Shown here piece after piece: positions 11,101 through 18,430 of a stretch of DNA of 31,360 nucleotides. Each line of letters starts with the position of its first letter. The stretch's first letter is position 1. The notes beneath the pieces are model-generated. The model did not search any database and was not told the origin of the DNA. It saw nothing but the letters and a program-made list of their open reading frames with translations. This stretch comes from Planctomycetota bacterium (GTDB lineage Bacteria; Planctomycetota; Planctomycetia; Pirellulales; Pirellulaceae), in assembly GCA_026692885.1 (NCBI GenBank), contig JAPLNJ010001117.1, positions 1 through 31,360 of the forward strand, given 5' to 3'. A program made the translations under genes and the position numbers.

Positions 11101-12912
11101 GCGACATCGTACCAAAAAACTCGACCCTCGGTTATGATGGGCGGCGAGTTCAATTCCAGCTTCATGTCGTCGCTTGGCAGCAACGGGGGGCACATGCAAC
11201 AGGCGTGGTTAGACAACGACCACGTGACACCGCCTACAGGCTATTGGTTGCCATCCGCCATGCAGTATCCGCAGTGGTTCGGTATCGACTTCACGCTTGT
11301 CGACCCCACCGGAGTTGTGAAGGACAAAGTCAAGGATCAGCTTAAGCTTCGGCCCGGAGAAACGAAACTGCGAAATGTCAAAGTTACCGACTCAGGGGAC
11401 CCAAACGACAAGTTGGCCACCGGCTTCGGCGACGGCGGGTTCATCAGGCCCGCCACTCCCATCACGTACACCGTGGACTTCCAGAACAGCAGCCACGCGG
11501 GCGCCACGGCCCCAGCGCAGGAAATCCTCATCACCGACCAACTCAGCCCCGATCTCGATTGGTCCACGCTCCAGTTGGGCTCGGTCGGCTTTGGCAGCAC
11601 GTCCGTTGACGTACCCGCCGGGCATAGCACGTTTAGCACCACGGCGACCATCCCGGGCGACGCGTATCCGGTCACGATAGCCGCTGCCCTTGATCCGACG
11701 ACGGGGACGCTCACCTGGCACATGGAGTCGATCGATCCGGTGACCGGTACGCTGCCGGCCGATCCCTACGCCGGCTTTCTGCCCGTCGACGACGGCACGG
11801 GCTGCGGTGACGGCTTCGTTCTCTTCAGCATTCTTCCCAGGGCGGATCTGCTATCCGGCACGCAGATCCACAACCAGGCCCGGATCGTCTTCGACGTCAA
11901 TCCGCCGATCGACACCAACTCGACGCTCAACACGATGGATGCGGCCGGACCCGAAAGCCGCGTGCAACAACTCCCCGCGGCCTCCGCGGCTAGTTTCACG
12001 GTCCACTGGAGCGGCACCGACGACGACGGCGGTTCCGGCATCGCCACCTATGACGTGTATGTCTCAATCGACGGCGGGGACTTCCAACTGTGGCAGAACG
12101 GAACGCCCAGCACCTCCGCCACGTTTACCGGCGCGGTGGGCCACGACTACGCATTCCAGAGCCTGGCCACCGACAACGTGGGCCACCGCCAGGCGTCGGC
12201 AACGACGTCGGCGAGCACCAAGGTCGGCGCAAATCTCTGGCATAACTTCGCCAACCCGTGCGATGTGGACGGTGTGGACGGCGTCGCACCGCTGGATGCG
12301 TTGATTGTGATCAGCTACATCAATAGCCATGCGGGTGACCCTGGGCTGCCGACCGCTCAGGCGGGAGGCCCGCCGTATTACGATGTCTTCGGAGGCGTCA
12401 GCGGCGAGGGGGATCAGCAAATCACGCCGTCGGACGTCTTGGCCGTGATTTACTATATCAACACCCATCCGCGGGGATCGTCCGAAGGGGAAGCGTCGCA
12501 GCCAACGTCGGGCTCGCAGACAGGACTCGTCCCGACGTTGCCGGACTCGGGCGGCGATCTGGTCCAGGCCGCTCTTGTCCCGCTCCTGACGTCGCGGTCC
12601 GCACCAACGCCACTGCTGGCAAGGGACAGCGTCGTTCCGTGGTCAGGACCGGCGGACGGCCCGGTGGTGCCCCCGATCACGGAGAACCGGGTTACGAATG
12701 GGGCGAACCGTTCACGGGACACCCTTCCGCCGTCGTTCAATGATGAGCGTGATCGGCTCACGTTCGGCCAGACGATTGCCGTCCCTGATCTGGTGTCGCG
12801 TCGGTCGGTGGCGGACCGTATGCTGAGCGAAGCGGATAGTCTGTTCGCATCGTTGGAAGACGTTCTGCCGGACCTCGCCGTGGACATTGGCCATGCTTGG
12901 CGCACTCGATAA
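5185..12912 (+). CDS. Giant exported mosaic protein: SBBP propeller, beta-helix, caspase-like domain, dockerin
   Basis: The start is the ATG at 5185, with a perfect AGGAGG at 5172-5177 (7-nt spacing). Residues 31-42 (LEVLEDRRVLNA) match the LEPR-XLL-like motif of giant planctomycete exported proteins and follow a basic, Arg-rich leader. Domains in order: DUF7948-like (~50-283); seven SBBP repeats (W[SAT]TYLGGS...GIAVDSAGNALVTG) at 285-702, enough for a seven-bladed propeller; right-handed beta-helix (~794-1239); CARDB (~1244-1365); PPC (~1370-1470); IPT/TIG (~1475-1567); a caspase-like C14 domain (~1790-2025) with SYSGHG (His1878) and LDACYSG (Cys1935); DUF7619-like domain with DPNDK (~2050-2250); Fn3-like (~2253-2347); dockerin-type double repeat (LWHNFANPCDVDG..., 2350-2430); and a linker tail. 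Probably cell-surface or extracellular. The protease activity is inferred from the dyad only. Confidence 0.9.
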   Translation: MVTRFKQRWHGRHAKASSRARTARRSRRLALEVLEDRRVLNAAPTDPQAIRLFDASPALFAANQGQVADASVRYAFQGSGANVLLTDNGPVLQVFRQTAAAVVPTTPDPGEPQGVPSWPANATTQSEQFSVHFQGANTVTPVGSDQAPTVFNYCVGDRSQWHLGVPTYQKVAYEGLYSGIDLETRGGHDSLKYEFHVAPGADYQQIRIHYEGIDGLSVDDQGLLHVNTPLGELTDAAPVIYQEIGGRQVAVAGQFQLIGADSYTFTITGTYDPSRELVIDPTLSWSTYLGGSSDDYGYGVGVDSGGNALVMGYTYSSDFAGVNNTHRGEYNTFVAKVSSSGSLLWATYLGGSGRTYGRAIAVDSAGNAIVTGDTNTRDFAGANNSYHGNSDAYVAKVSSSGSLLWATYLGGSFGEVGYGIAVDRSGNSLVAGTTASTDFPGANNTYHGGFVAKVSSSGTLLWTTYLGGSRSDYPLGIAVDSGGNALVTGEAFSTDFVGANNSKPNSSSVDPNAFVAEVSSGGTLAWATYLGGSKSDQGKGIAVDGAGNVLVTGLTQSTDFAGANNTNHGGRYQSDAFVAKVGSSGTLAWATYLGGSGYDEGRGIAVDSAGNALVTGNTDSIDFSGANNTSHGNSDAFVAEVSGSGTLAWSTYLGGSGYDEGYGIGVDNAGNVLVMGQTHSTDLAGANNASHSGNDSFLAKLTNPTLWFELSPLFHGTKILAWAWPASQATDLVASGLQGTFTIATGQPAIGTIAWDTTTVPDGLYQVRAVFYDASANPVHEATFPALVNNSAAWHSGTISSSETWTSDKVNVVDGTVTVAAGATLTIQPGAIVKFAPGAHLQIILQDGATLNAAATQDAPLIFTSLADDTADGDTNLDGHQSQPEPGDWSGFSATTGATLNLSQYVQVRYMTLSHSGTLGGNETWSGTVVNVINQTIVVPNGLTLTIQPGAIVKLDVGAGIVVQPGGHLIADGTVAQPIIFTSIKDDSAGGDTNGDGNTSLSTAGDWQWLRLEGTAVGDLDYVQVRYGGNSSNSYGAGGEIELVNGATLTLDNSSVSESLKDGILAGGTAMITNTLVTLNSRGIVAYVGGGNVTVNNCTVDNNVQAGLLVHGGTLNVANTLVSNNIQNGVEYDFGTLAALRSCDVWAAASLGSTNYSGIADPTGTQGNISADPSYKNAAQGDYRLNYLSPAIDAADGRAAPAADLMGNPRYNDPRNANKTGLPDGQGNYPDLGAYEFVESASSNVDLAVTSVVGSTSATVGQTLTVQWTITNLGTSPAIGPWHDAVSLVYDPTGQPIHTPLGEVLVGEGVILGAGQSLTTSSQFVLPGSIVGQQYCAIYTNDRGEVFEGQNRGNNEGVALASTSVGMAALTIGAPALTGQFAAAGESHWYQFTPPAGQSVRISLTGAGTGATRLYVAEGRVPTADGYNVCSTQWNSPSASVSIDNAHASTYYVLAQALSLPSAPASYTIEADPVAFSVQSVTPSRGGTSGTVSITVTGDNFPGGSSVELVTSDGKTVPARLVHQADTTKIVVTFDLSTAAVGPADVVVFDQGGDSQELAGAFQVVAGGTSGFWFQIDGPPAARAGRQTAFTLTWGNNGSADAPMQLIKIPAPDGVTLTTEPGGVPVSTQLLLLTTVPDSPAAVLPPGYTASMQLYVTPGLKDFSLAVSTVAINDPSLTSQSIDWNEMKASCQPSNLSGAQWDTFWSQFTGRLGSTWADLLRVLSQDALGIDQTQPYQLPGELTSYLTIQRAMLSEIANAEQATSGSGALGAGSKVFTADAPTTPSASPPSLPGQIHALTVSLQKYPRQSGETDLPDTWKDQAAWAYFLHTAGEVSDITAMQSQMDGWNPISTAELKSQLATLAKKSAGGTAFFSYSGHGYGDTTDNCTEDQRSGKQPFGGLLTTWISNAALSYDDIIKALGNSDASHIVIVLDACYSGNLTNRLSYLAANPDYCAQYGLPTIDPRRWTVVTGATSYQKTRPSVMMGGEFNSSFMSSLGSNGGHMQQAWLDNDHVTPPTGYWLPSAMQYPQWFGIDFTLVDPTGVVKDKVKDQLKLRPGETKLRNVKVTDSGDPNDKLATGFGDGGFIRPATPITYTVDFQNSSHAGATAPAQEILITDQLSPDLDWSTLQLGSVGFGSTSVDVPAGHSTFSTTATIPGDAYPVTIAAALDPTTGTLTWHMESIDPVTGTLPADPYAGFLPVDDGTGCGDGFVLFSILPRADLLSGTQIHNQARIVFDVNPPIDTNSTLNTMDAAGPESRVQQLPAASAASFTVHWSGTDDDGGSGIATYDVYVSIDGGDFQLWQNGTPSTSATFTGAVGHDYAFQSLATDNVGHRQASATTSASTKVGANLWHNFANPCDVDGVDGVAPLDALIVISYINSHAGDPGLPTAQAGGPPYYDVFGGVSGEGDQQITPSDVLAVIYYINTHPRGSSEGEASQPTSGSQTGLVPTLPDSGGDLVQAALVPLLTSRSAPTPLLARDSVVPWSGPADGPVVPPITENRVTNGANRSRDTLPPSFNDERDRLTFGQTIAVPDLVSRRSVADRMLSEADSLFASLEDVLPDLAVDIGHAWRTR

Positions 12913-13065
12913 ATGTCCGGTGGAAACGCGGAACTCTTCACTTGGTATGATGGACCGGCCCAGGCAGGAGAATCCCTTGGCCTCCACTCCGCCCCGTTGC
13001 GATTGGCCCGTGAGTGCGTGTGAAATAAGTGGCGCAAGACCCCCCCTTTCGGCTTATGGCGGCAT

Positions 13066-13120
13066 CGCAAGCTGGAAGCTTACGCCACGGAAAGATCGGA
13101 CAGCAATTTCTCGAACGATC
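13066..13120. repeat. 55-bp dispersed repeat R1
   Basis: It begins CGCAAGCTGGAAGCTTACG and ends TTCTCGAACGATC. A near-identical copy (R2) lies at 27386-27439; the first 27 bases are identical and the rest differ at a few positions plus one indel. It contains the small palindrome AAGCT-GGA-AGCTT. It lies just upstream of the ribosome binding site of the 13140 gene. Confidence 0.75.
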
Positions 13121-13139
13121 CTAAGCCGGAGGTGCTTCC

Positions 13140-16100
13140 GTGAAAACGAGATTCACAACCATCATCACCGCTGTCGTGGTCATTGCCACGGGCGCTCAAG
13201 CTGCCGACCTCTACGTCGCCCCCGGCGGCGATGACGCTAACCCGGGCACGGAGGCGCAGCCGCTGGCGACGATTCAGGCCGCGGTAAACAAACTCCAGCC
13301 GGGCGATACGTTGCTGATTCGCGGCGGCACCTATCGCGAGACCGTAACGTTCCCCAGCAGCGGCACGGCGGACAAGCCCATCAGGCTTAAGCCGTATCGA
13401 GACGAGAAGGTTATTGTCAGCGGCTGTGAGCCGGTAACGGGTTGGAAGCTCCATGACGCTGCGAAGCGGATCTGGAAGGCACCGATGCCGTGGACACTGG
13501 GCTTGGGACGCAATCAGGTCTTCTGTGGCGGGCAGGTCCTGATCGAAGCTCGTCACCCGAATGCGCCCGCACCGGGCCTGGAAATGTACGTCGCGGACCT
13601 GTCGCCGCTGTGGCCGACTTATGGCGCGTTCTCGATCCCCAAGGCGACTCGCGTCAGTCAGCCGGGCCGGATCGTGAGCCAGTTGCTGGAGGGCCAGCCG
13701 GACGATTACTGGAAGGGCGCGCTGTACTGCGGGGTCCATTTCGAGGGCTGGTGCGCGCAGACCGGGGTGATCGAAAGTTCCCAACCCGGCGAGATCCTCG
13801 TCGGCGACCGCACGCAGGGCTGGTGGTTCGGTTCGGCCTACGACGGCACGTTCCCGCAGGAGCACGAAGCGGGGCGGGGCATGATCGTGGGGCACCTGCA
13901 CGCGTTGGACGCGCTGGGTGAATGGCACTGGCAAGACAACGGGTTGTACTTGATCACCCCCGATGGTGCCGAGCCCCGGGCGATCGAGGCGAAACGCCGC
14001 CAGCTCGCGTTCGAGCTGAGCGGGCGCGAGCACATCCAGATCGAAGGCCTGACGATCCGCGCCGCCTCGCTGCGTCTGGAGAACTCGGCGCATTGCGTGG
14101 TGGACCGCTGCGATCTGGCTTACATCTCACACTACACCCGGCACTACGGCATCGGGCAGATCGAGAAGGGACGCGATACCATCAAGTCCGGTGAAACGGG
14201 CATCTTCGTGGGCGGCCACGACAATGCCTTCCTGAATTGCAGCGTGCGGTTCAGCGCGGGGACCGGCTTTCATGTGCGGGGTTATCACCACACGATCCAT
14301 AACTGCCTGATCGACGAGGTCAGCTACGTGGGCCACTATCTCAACGCCATCACGGACGCGGTGAGCGACTTCGGCGATTACGAGCACTTCCTGGTGGGCG
14401 GGCACGTAATCACCTTCAATACGCTGCGCAACGCCGGACGGCATTTCTTCAACTTCTACGGCAACGGCCCCAGCCTCGGCTCGCGCGATCGCGGTCCCAT
14501 GGATTATGCCGCCACGCTCTTTGCCCACAACCACCTCTACAACGGCATGCTGCTCACCCGCGACGCCGGCTTCCTGACCAGCTTCTATGCCAGCGGCGGC
14601 ACGCTCAACGACCAGCGCTCGCAGGTGGCCTACAACGTGATGCACGACTGTTACGACATCTCGGCCATGCGTTGGAACAAGCTGGGGATGGTCTATCTGG
14701 ACAACGGCTCGCGCGAGGTGGATGTGCACCATAACCTGCTCTGGGCCGCGCCCGGTTCGCTGCAAAGCGGTATCTGGTTCAACCCGCCCAATATCAACGT
14801 CAGCGATCGGCACAACGTCTTCCATGGTCTGTTCACGCGGACCAGCGCAGAACTGCGCAACGACGACTTCCCTGAGGGAAAACCGTTTCGTTTCGGCCAC
14901 GACTTTGACCGACCGACGACGATTCCGCACTGGCCGCAACTGGCAACGCTTGAACTCAAGTGTCTGAACAGCGCCAGGCTGATGGACGGCGACTGCGTGG
15001 ACCTGGGTAAGGTTGATTTCAACCAGGGTTGGCAGTCGGCCGTCCTGCGGTTGGCCAGCGACGCAAAGGGCATGAACACCGACCGCTCGACGCGGGTTGC
15101 GCCCCGACATCAGAAAGCGGCCGATTCCTTGGTGCTGGACGCCAAGGTGGCGGATGGCAGCGAGGGCATGAAACCGAATTGGACCGTCTTCCGTGCCGAA
15201 TCGGGCGCCTGGATGAAGTTCAGCCAGGTTCCCTTGGGCAAGGGTTATCGGCGATTTCGGGCTGTGTATGGCACGACGCACACGGCGCCACGGCGTGTCG
15301 AAATGCGGCTCGACCGGCCGGACGGCCTGCTGGTCGGACAGGCGCCGTTGCCGCCGACAGACCGGCCGCGGTCGGGTTCCATCCAGATGTTCGAGGAGGC
15401 GATCGGCGACCTGACGCCGGCGGCCACCGGCACGCATGACGTGTACTTTGTCTTTGTTGCCGACGACGGAAAACCGGTCGCCGAGTTCGAGTATTTTCGT
15501 ATTGAACGCGTGCGCCAGCCCATCGCTCTGCCGAAGAACGACGTGCGTCTGGAACTACGGCTGGGCGGCCCAGACGGCGAAACGATCGGCCAGTTCGTGC
15601 CACGATTCACCGGCGGCGCCGATACCTTCCGGGACTTGGTCGCCAAGCTGGAACCCGCCCGCGGCGCCCAATCCCTGTTCCTGGTCGTGCGCTCGGCCCT
15701 GGGCGAGCCTGTCGGTCGTATCGACGGGATCGCCCTGCAGAAGGCCGGCCCACCCCCGGCCAAGGTGCCGGGAATTGGCATTCCCCCGCTTCGCGCGCCG
15801 GGCGACAAGGAGAAGCTGATCCTGCCTGCACCAACGAACCGACCCTGCGCTTCGCCAGCCGACCGCTATCGGGAAGCCTCTGCTAAACGTCCCTTCTTCC
15901 GGATCGCCAGGCTCAGTTCTCTGCCGGCGATCGACGGGGTCTTGAAGGAGTGGACAGGTCCCGCGATGGAGCTGAAGCAGTCGCTCGAGGGCGTGACCGT
16001 CGACGAGGATCCGGCGCGGGCTTGGTTCGGCCAGAACGAGGAAGCGCTGTACGTTGCCGTTCGTTGTCCCCTCAAGAATAGGGACGCCCTGACCGTGGCG

Positions 16101-17072
16101 GACCATCGGTGGGGCACGACGGATGGCGTGGAAATTGCCTTCCAGGACGCCGAGGCCACGCCCCCGGGTGCGATCTTCAGTCTGCGCGGCTGGCCCGACG
16201 GACACTTTCACGCGCCCGACCTGGCGGGCGTGCCGGCCGCGGCAGCCGAGCAATTGGCCAAAGCGGTTGTCTATCGCGCGGCCGTGGACGCGGACGCCTG
16301 GACCTGTGAGTGGCGGATTCCCTTCGCGGCCTGCCGCTTGGCGCCCGCGAGTTCGCCCGCTCTGGTGTGCAACGTCACCGTCCGCAACGTGGCCCAGGAC
16401 ACGTGGCGAACATGGCACACCGCGGGCGGCGCCACCTACGACCTGCACAACGGCGGAACCCTGTTCTTCAGCGCCGGCGAGCAGTTGCTGGCGGGCGCGC
16501 TGAAGAACGACTTGGAGCTTTGGCTGGACGCCGCGGACGCCGCGACGATCGAACGAGATGCCAACGGAAGCGCCGGCGTCTGGAAAGACCGCAGCGGGAA
16601 GGGGCGTCATGCCGTGCAGAAGACGGCCAACTTCCGACCGCTCTATCAGGCACACGGATTGGACGGCAACCCCACGCTCCAGTTCGATGACGCCAAGCAG
16701 ACCCGGCTGGACCTGCCCGATCTTGCCGACCGGCCGATTACGGCCACGATCTTCGCCGTGGTCAGCAATCGGGAGGCGGGACAGCCGAAGAACCACAACC
16801 AGCGCGTGTTCACCGCCAGCAACGGCAAAGAATACGACTATCTGTGCGGACTGTGCTGTCAAATCCGCGGGAGCGAAACAGACGGTCCGCGGATCATCAC
16901 CTACGACGGAAAGGAGCGCTGGGCGCAGCAGGTTCGCGTCGGCTGCTTCTCGCCCAATTACCAGACGTTCTTCCACGGGAACGTCTCCGAGATCCTGGTG
17001 TACAGCCGCCCGCTGACGCCCCAGGAACGTCAGAAAGTCACGGCGTACCTGATGGACAAGTGGGGCCTTTGA
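13140..17072 (+). CDS. Secreted right-handed beta-helix protein with CBM6-, CBM9- and LamG-like modules
   Basis: The start is GTG at 13140, with GGAGGT at 13128-13133. A signal peptide follows (MKTRFTTIITAVVVIATGAQA, cut before ADLYVAP). Residues ~22-600 form a right-handed parallel beta-helix of the polysaccharide-lyase/GH type, opening with LYVAPGGDDANPGT, LATIQAAVNKLQPGDTLLI and GGTYRETV. Two beta-sandwich segments (~620-740, ~795-880) resemble CBM6-type modules (GSIQMFEEAIGD, VYFVFVADDGKP). Residues ~919-1113 resemble CBM9/DOMON (LPAIDGVLKEWTGPAMEL, ALYVAVRC, DGVEIAFQD). Residues ~1124-1310 are LamG/concanavalin-like (LELWLDAADAATI, VSEILVYSRPLTPQERQKV). It probably binds and cleaves a complex extracellular polysaccharide; substrate and catalytic residues cannot be read by eye. 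The 1310-residue frame is intact. Confidence 0.88.
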   Translation: MKTRFTTIITAVVVIATGAQAADLYVAPGGDDANPGTEAQPLATIQAAVNKLQPGDTLLIRGGTYRETVTFPSSGTADKPIRLKPYRDEKVIVSGCEPVTGWKLHDAAKRIWKAPMPWTLGLGRNQVFCGGQVLIEARHPNAPAPGLEMYVADLSPLWPTYGAFSIPKATRVSQPGRIVSQLLEGQPDDYWKGALYCGVHFEGWCAQTGVIESSQPGEILVGDRTQGWWFGSAYDGTFPQEHEAGRGMIVGHLHALDALGEWHWQDNGLYLITPDGAEPRAIEAKRRQLAFELSGREHIQIEGLTIRAASLRLENSAHCVVDRCDLAYISHYTRHYGIGQIEKGRDTIKSGETGIFVGGHDNAFLNCSVRFSAGTGFHVRGYHHTIHNCLIDEVSYVGHYLNAITDAVSDFGDYEHFLVGGHVITFNTLRNAGRHFFNFYGNGPSLGSRDRGPMDYAATLFAHNHLYNGMLLTRDAGFLTSFYASGGTLNDQRSQVAYNVMHDCYDISAMRWNKLGMVYLDNGSREVDVHHNLLWAAPGSLQSGIWFNPPNINVSDRHNVFHGLFTRTSAELRNDDFPEGKPFRFGHDFDRPTTIPHWPQLATLELKCLNSARLMDGDCVDLGKVDFNQGWQSAVLRLASDAKGMNTDRSTRVAPRHQKAADSLVLDAKVADGSEGMKPNWTVFRAESGAWMKFSQVPLGKGYRRFRAVYGTTHTAPRRVEMRLDRPDGLLVGQAPLPPTDRPRSGSIQMFEEAIGDLTPAATGTHDVYFVFVADDGKPVAEFEYFRIERVRQPIALPKNDVRLELRLGGPDGETIGQFVPRFTGGADTFRDLVAKLEPARGAQSLFLVVRSALGEPVGRIDGIALQKAGPPPAKVPGIGIPPLRAPGDKEKLILPAPTNRPCASPADRYREASAKRPFFRIARLSSLPAIDGVLKEWTGPAMELKQSLEGVTVDEDPARAWFGQNEEALYVAVRCPLKNRDALTVADHRWGTTDGVEIAFQDAEATPPGAIFSLRGWPDGHFHAPDLAGVPAAAAEQLAKAVVYRAAVDADAWTCEWRIPFAACRLAPASSPALVCNVTVRNVAQDTWRTWHTAGGATYDLHNGGTLFFSAGEQLLAGALKNDLELWLDAADAATIERDANGSAGVWKDRSGKGRHAVQKTANFRPLYQAHGLDGNPTLQFDDAKQTRLDLPDLADRPITATIFAVVSNREAGQPKNHNQRVFTASNGKEYDYLCGLCCQIRGSETDGPRIITYDGKERWAQQVRVGCFSPNYQTFFHGNVSEILVYSRPLTPQERQKVTAYLMDKWGL

Positions 17073-17206
17073 TTGATGAGGACGACACGACTCATGAGCA
17101 CAGCTTCATCCAAGTTTGCTACGCGCCGCCAGTTCCCGTGCCGCGTTTCGCCAGGTCAACAAGCGTTTCCTGCGGAGTTGATGCAGCCATCGAAAGGATC
17201 GACCGA

Positions 17207-17758
17207 ATGAAGACCACACGACGCACATTTGTCTTCACCGTAGCAGGCGGCCTCGGTGCGCTCGCAACCTTTCCTGTGTCGACCGCCCAGGCCGCGGCAC
17301 CGGGCGACAAGCAGGCGGACGTTGTTGTCATCCCGCAACGCAAAGTGCCCGTGCTCGCCGAGTCGGACGTGCTGGGCAAGATGGAAATAGAACGCAAGGG
17401 AACCAGGCAATGCAACCGTGGTGTTGTAGTGAATCCCGTGAACTCCGTGGAACGTGTCCATACCGCCCTGAAACTTGGCCAGCGCGACCGCGTGCCGGTC
17501 ATCGAGTTTGTCGTGGATGAAGAAGTCGCACGCGCCGCCGTGCCCGACTGCCGCGATGTGGCCGATTGCCTGGACCGGCTCGACATGGACGGCGTGAGTT
17601 CCAACGACGAATCACTCGACCAACCTTTCTGCCGATCGCGCACGCGGATGATGGTCGCATCGTGCACGATGAGCGGCTCCGTGTCCGCCGCCCTGACGAC
17701 TGCTCTCCAACCCATCAGGCCGCCGGTCGCGGTCGCCATAGTGGCCGTTCTCAGATAA
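17207..17758 (+). pseudogene. Fused remnants: Tat-signal FAD-oxidoreductase head plus UroD-family fragment
   Basis: An ATG at 17207 with AAAGGA upstream opens a 183-codon frame. Residues 1-30 are a Tat signal peptide (TTRRTFVFTVAGGLGALATF). Residues 37-57 (ADVVVIPQRKVPVLAESDVLG) match the lead-in to the FAD-binding GxGxxG motif of exported planctomycete FAD-dependent oxidoreductases, but the sequence breaks off where VVGGGPAG is expected. Residues 79-133 (SVERVHTALKLGQRDRVPV, then DVADCLDRLDMDGV) match the N-terminus of uroporphyrinogen-decarboxylase-family (methyltransferase-like) proteins, which are normally cytoplasmic. The rest to the stop is not recognisable. It has a start and a reading frame but no complete domain, so I read it as a decayed composite. 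Confidence 0.7.
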
Positions 17759-17907
17759 CTGCCTTGGGTCCATTGGAGACGCTGAGTCTGCCCCGCGTCG
17801 TCCTTGCCCACCAGGAACACTCGCTGCCGGTTCTGGCCGGTTTCGTTGGTGAACTGGAGATTGCGCGGCAGTATACTGCGGCGTCGCCTGCTCCGCACCT
17901 GCGTTGA
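17606..17907. other. No convincing gene; possible minus-strand remnant
   Basis: Between the UroD fragment and the SGNH fragment I see no intact gene. On the minus strand a protein-like stretch (RVFLVGKDDAGQTQRLQW, then WRAVVRAADTEPLIVHDATI) is visible at about 17630-17860, without a recognisable family or start. It may be another piece of debris. Confidence 0.3.
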
Positions 17908-18330
17908 AGTGCCATCCGGGGACCGCGGTACAAAGAGTACCTGGAATTGGCCGTCGATCGTGTCCGTCGGGTCACCAAGGGCCAGACCGACGTGCTCCTC
18001 ATGACGACCTGTCCGGGCTTCGCCGCCTGGGAGACCCGCAACGAATTGTGCGTGGCGACCTGCGAAGTCGCGCACGAACGCCAGACCGGCTTCGTCGATG
18101 CGGCGACCGCATTTCACAAGGCTGGCTCGCGCGAAGAAGCCCTCCGGCGTCAGTACTGGGTCTGGGACAATGTGCATCTTGGCCCCGGCGGACACACCTT
18201 GATCGCCGATACGGTGTTCGCAGCCATCGGCTCGGGAGGAGCGGGCGACCTGAGCGCCAACGTTTGCTTGGCCCGTGAAGCGACGGGCAAGATCGAGGTT
18301 CGGCCGGGCGGCGCGCCGCTGCCCGAAACT
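17908..18330 (+). pseudogene. SGNH/GDSL hydrolase, C-terminal fragment
   Basis: The frame opens after a TGA at 17905. It reads RYKEYLELAVDRVRRVT, TDVLLMTTCPGF and then YWVWDNVHLGPGGHTLIAD, the block V of SGNH hydrolases: catalytic Asp at 18166 and His at 18175 in a DxxH arrangement. Block I with the nucleophile Ser (GDS) and the middle blocks are missing, so it cannot be active alone. The frame continues without a stop through the palindromic element at 18331 into the next remnant, giving an artificial long ORF from a TTG at 17947. Confidence 0.75.
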
Positions 18331-18430
18331 GGGGTCTGTCGTTCAAATTTCATTCTTCGCGGCGGATTGACACCGATGGCAGAAAAGGACACCGGTTCGC
18401 CGCGAAAAATGAAACTTGAAGGACAGACCC
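18331..18430. repeat. Palindromic REP/MITE-like element, copy A
   Basis: The left arm (18331-18363) contains GGTCTGTC...TTCATTCTTCGCGGC; the right arm (18399-18430) is its reverse complement with three mismatches over 32 bases. The centre contains GCAGAAAAGG, shared with copy B. It reads through in frame and joins the SGNH and CBM/DUF4091 remnants. Confidence 0.85.

Noticed and set aside
5236..12468. Long minus-strand and alternative-frame ORFs inside the giant gene (for example 7312-8565 and 8641-9525)
   Set aside because: They are shadows of a high-GC gene with no ribosome binding sites or recognisable domains; the plus-strand frame has a continuous domain series.
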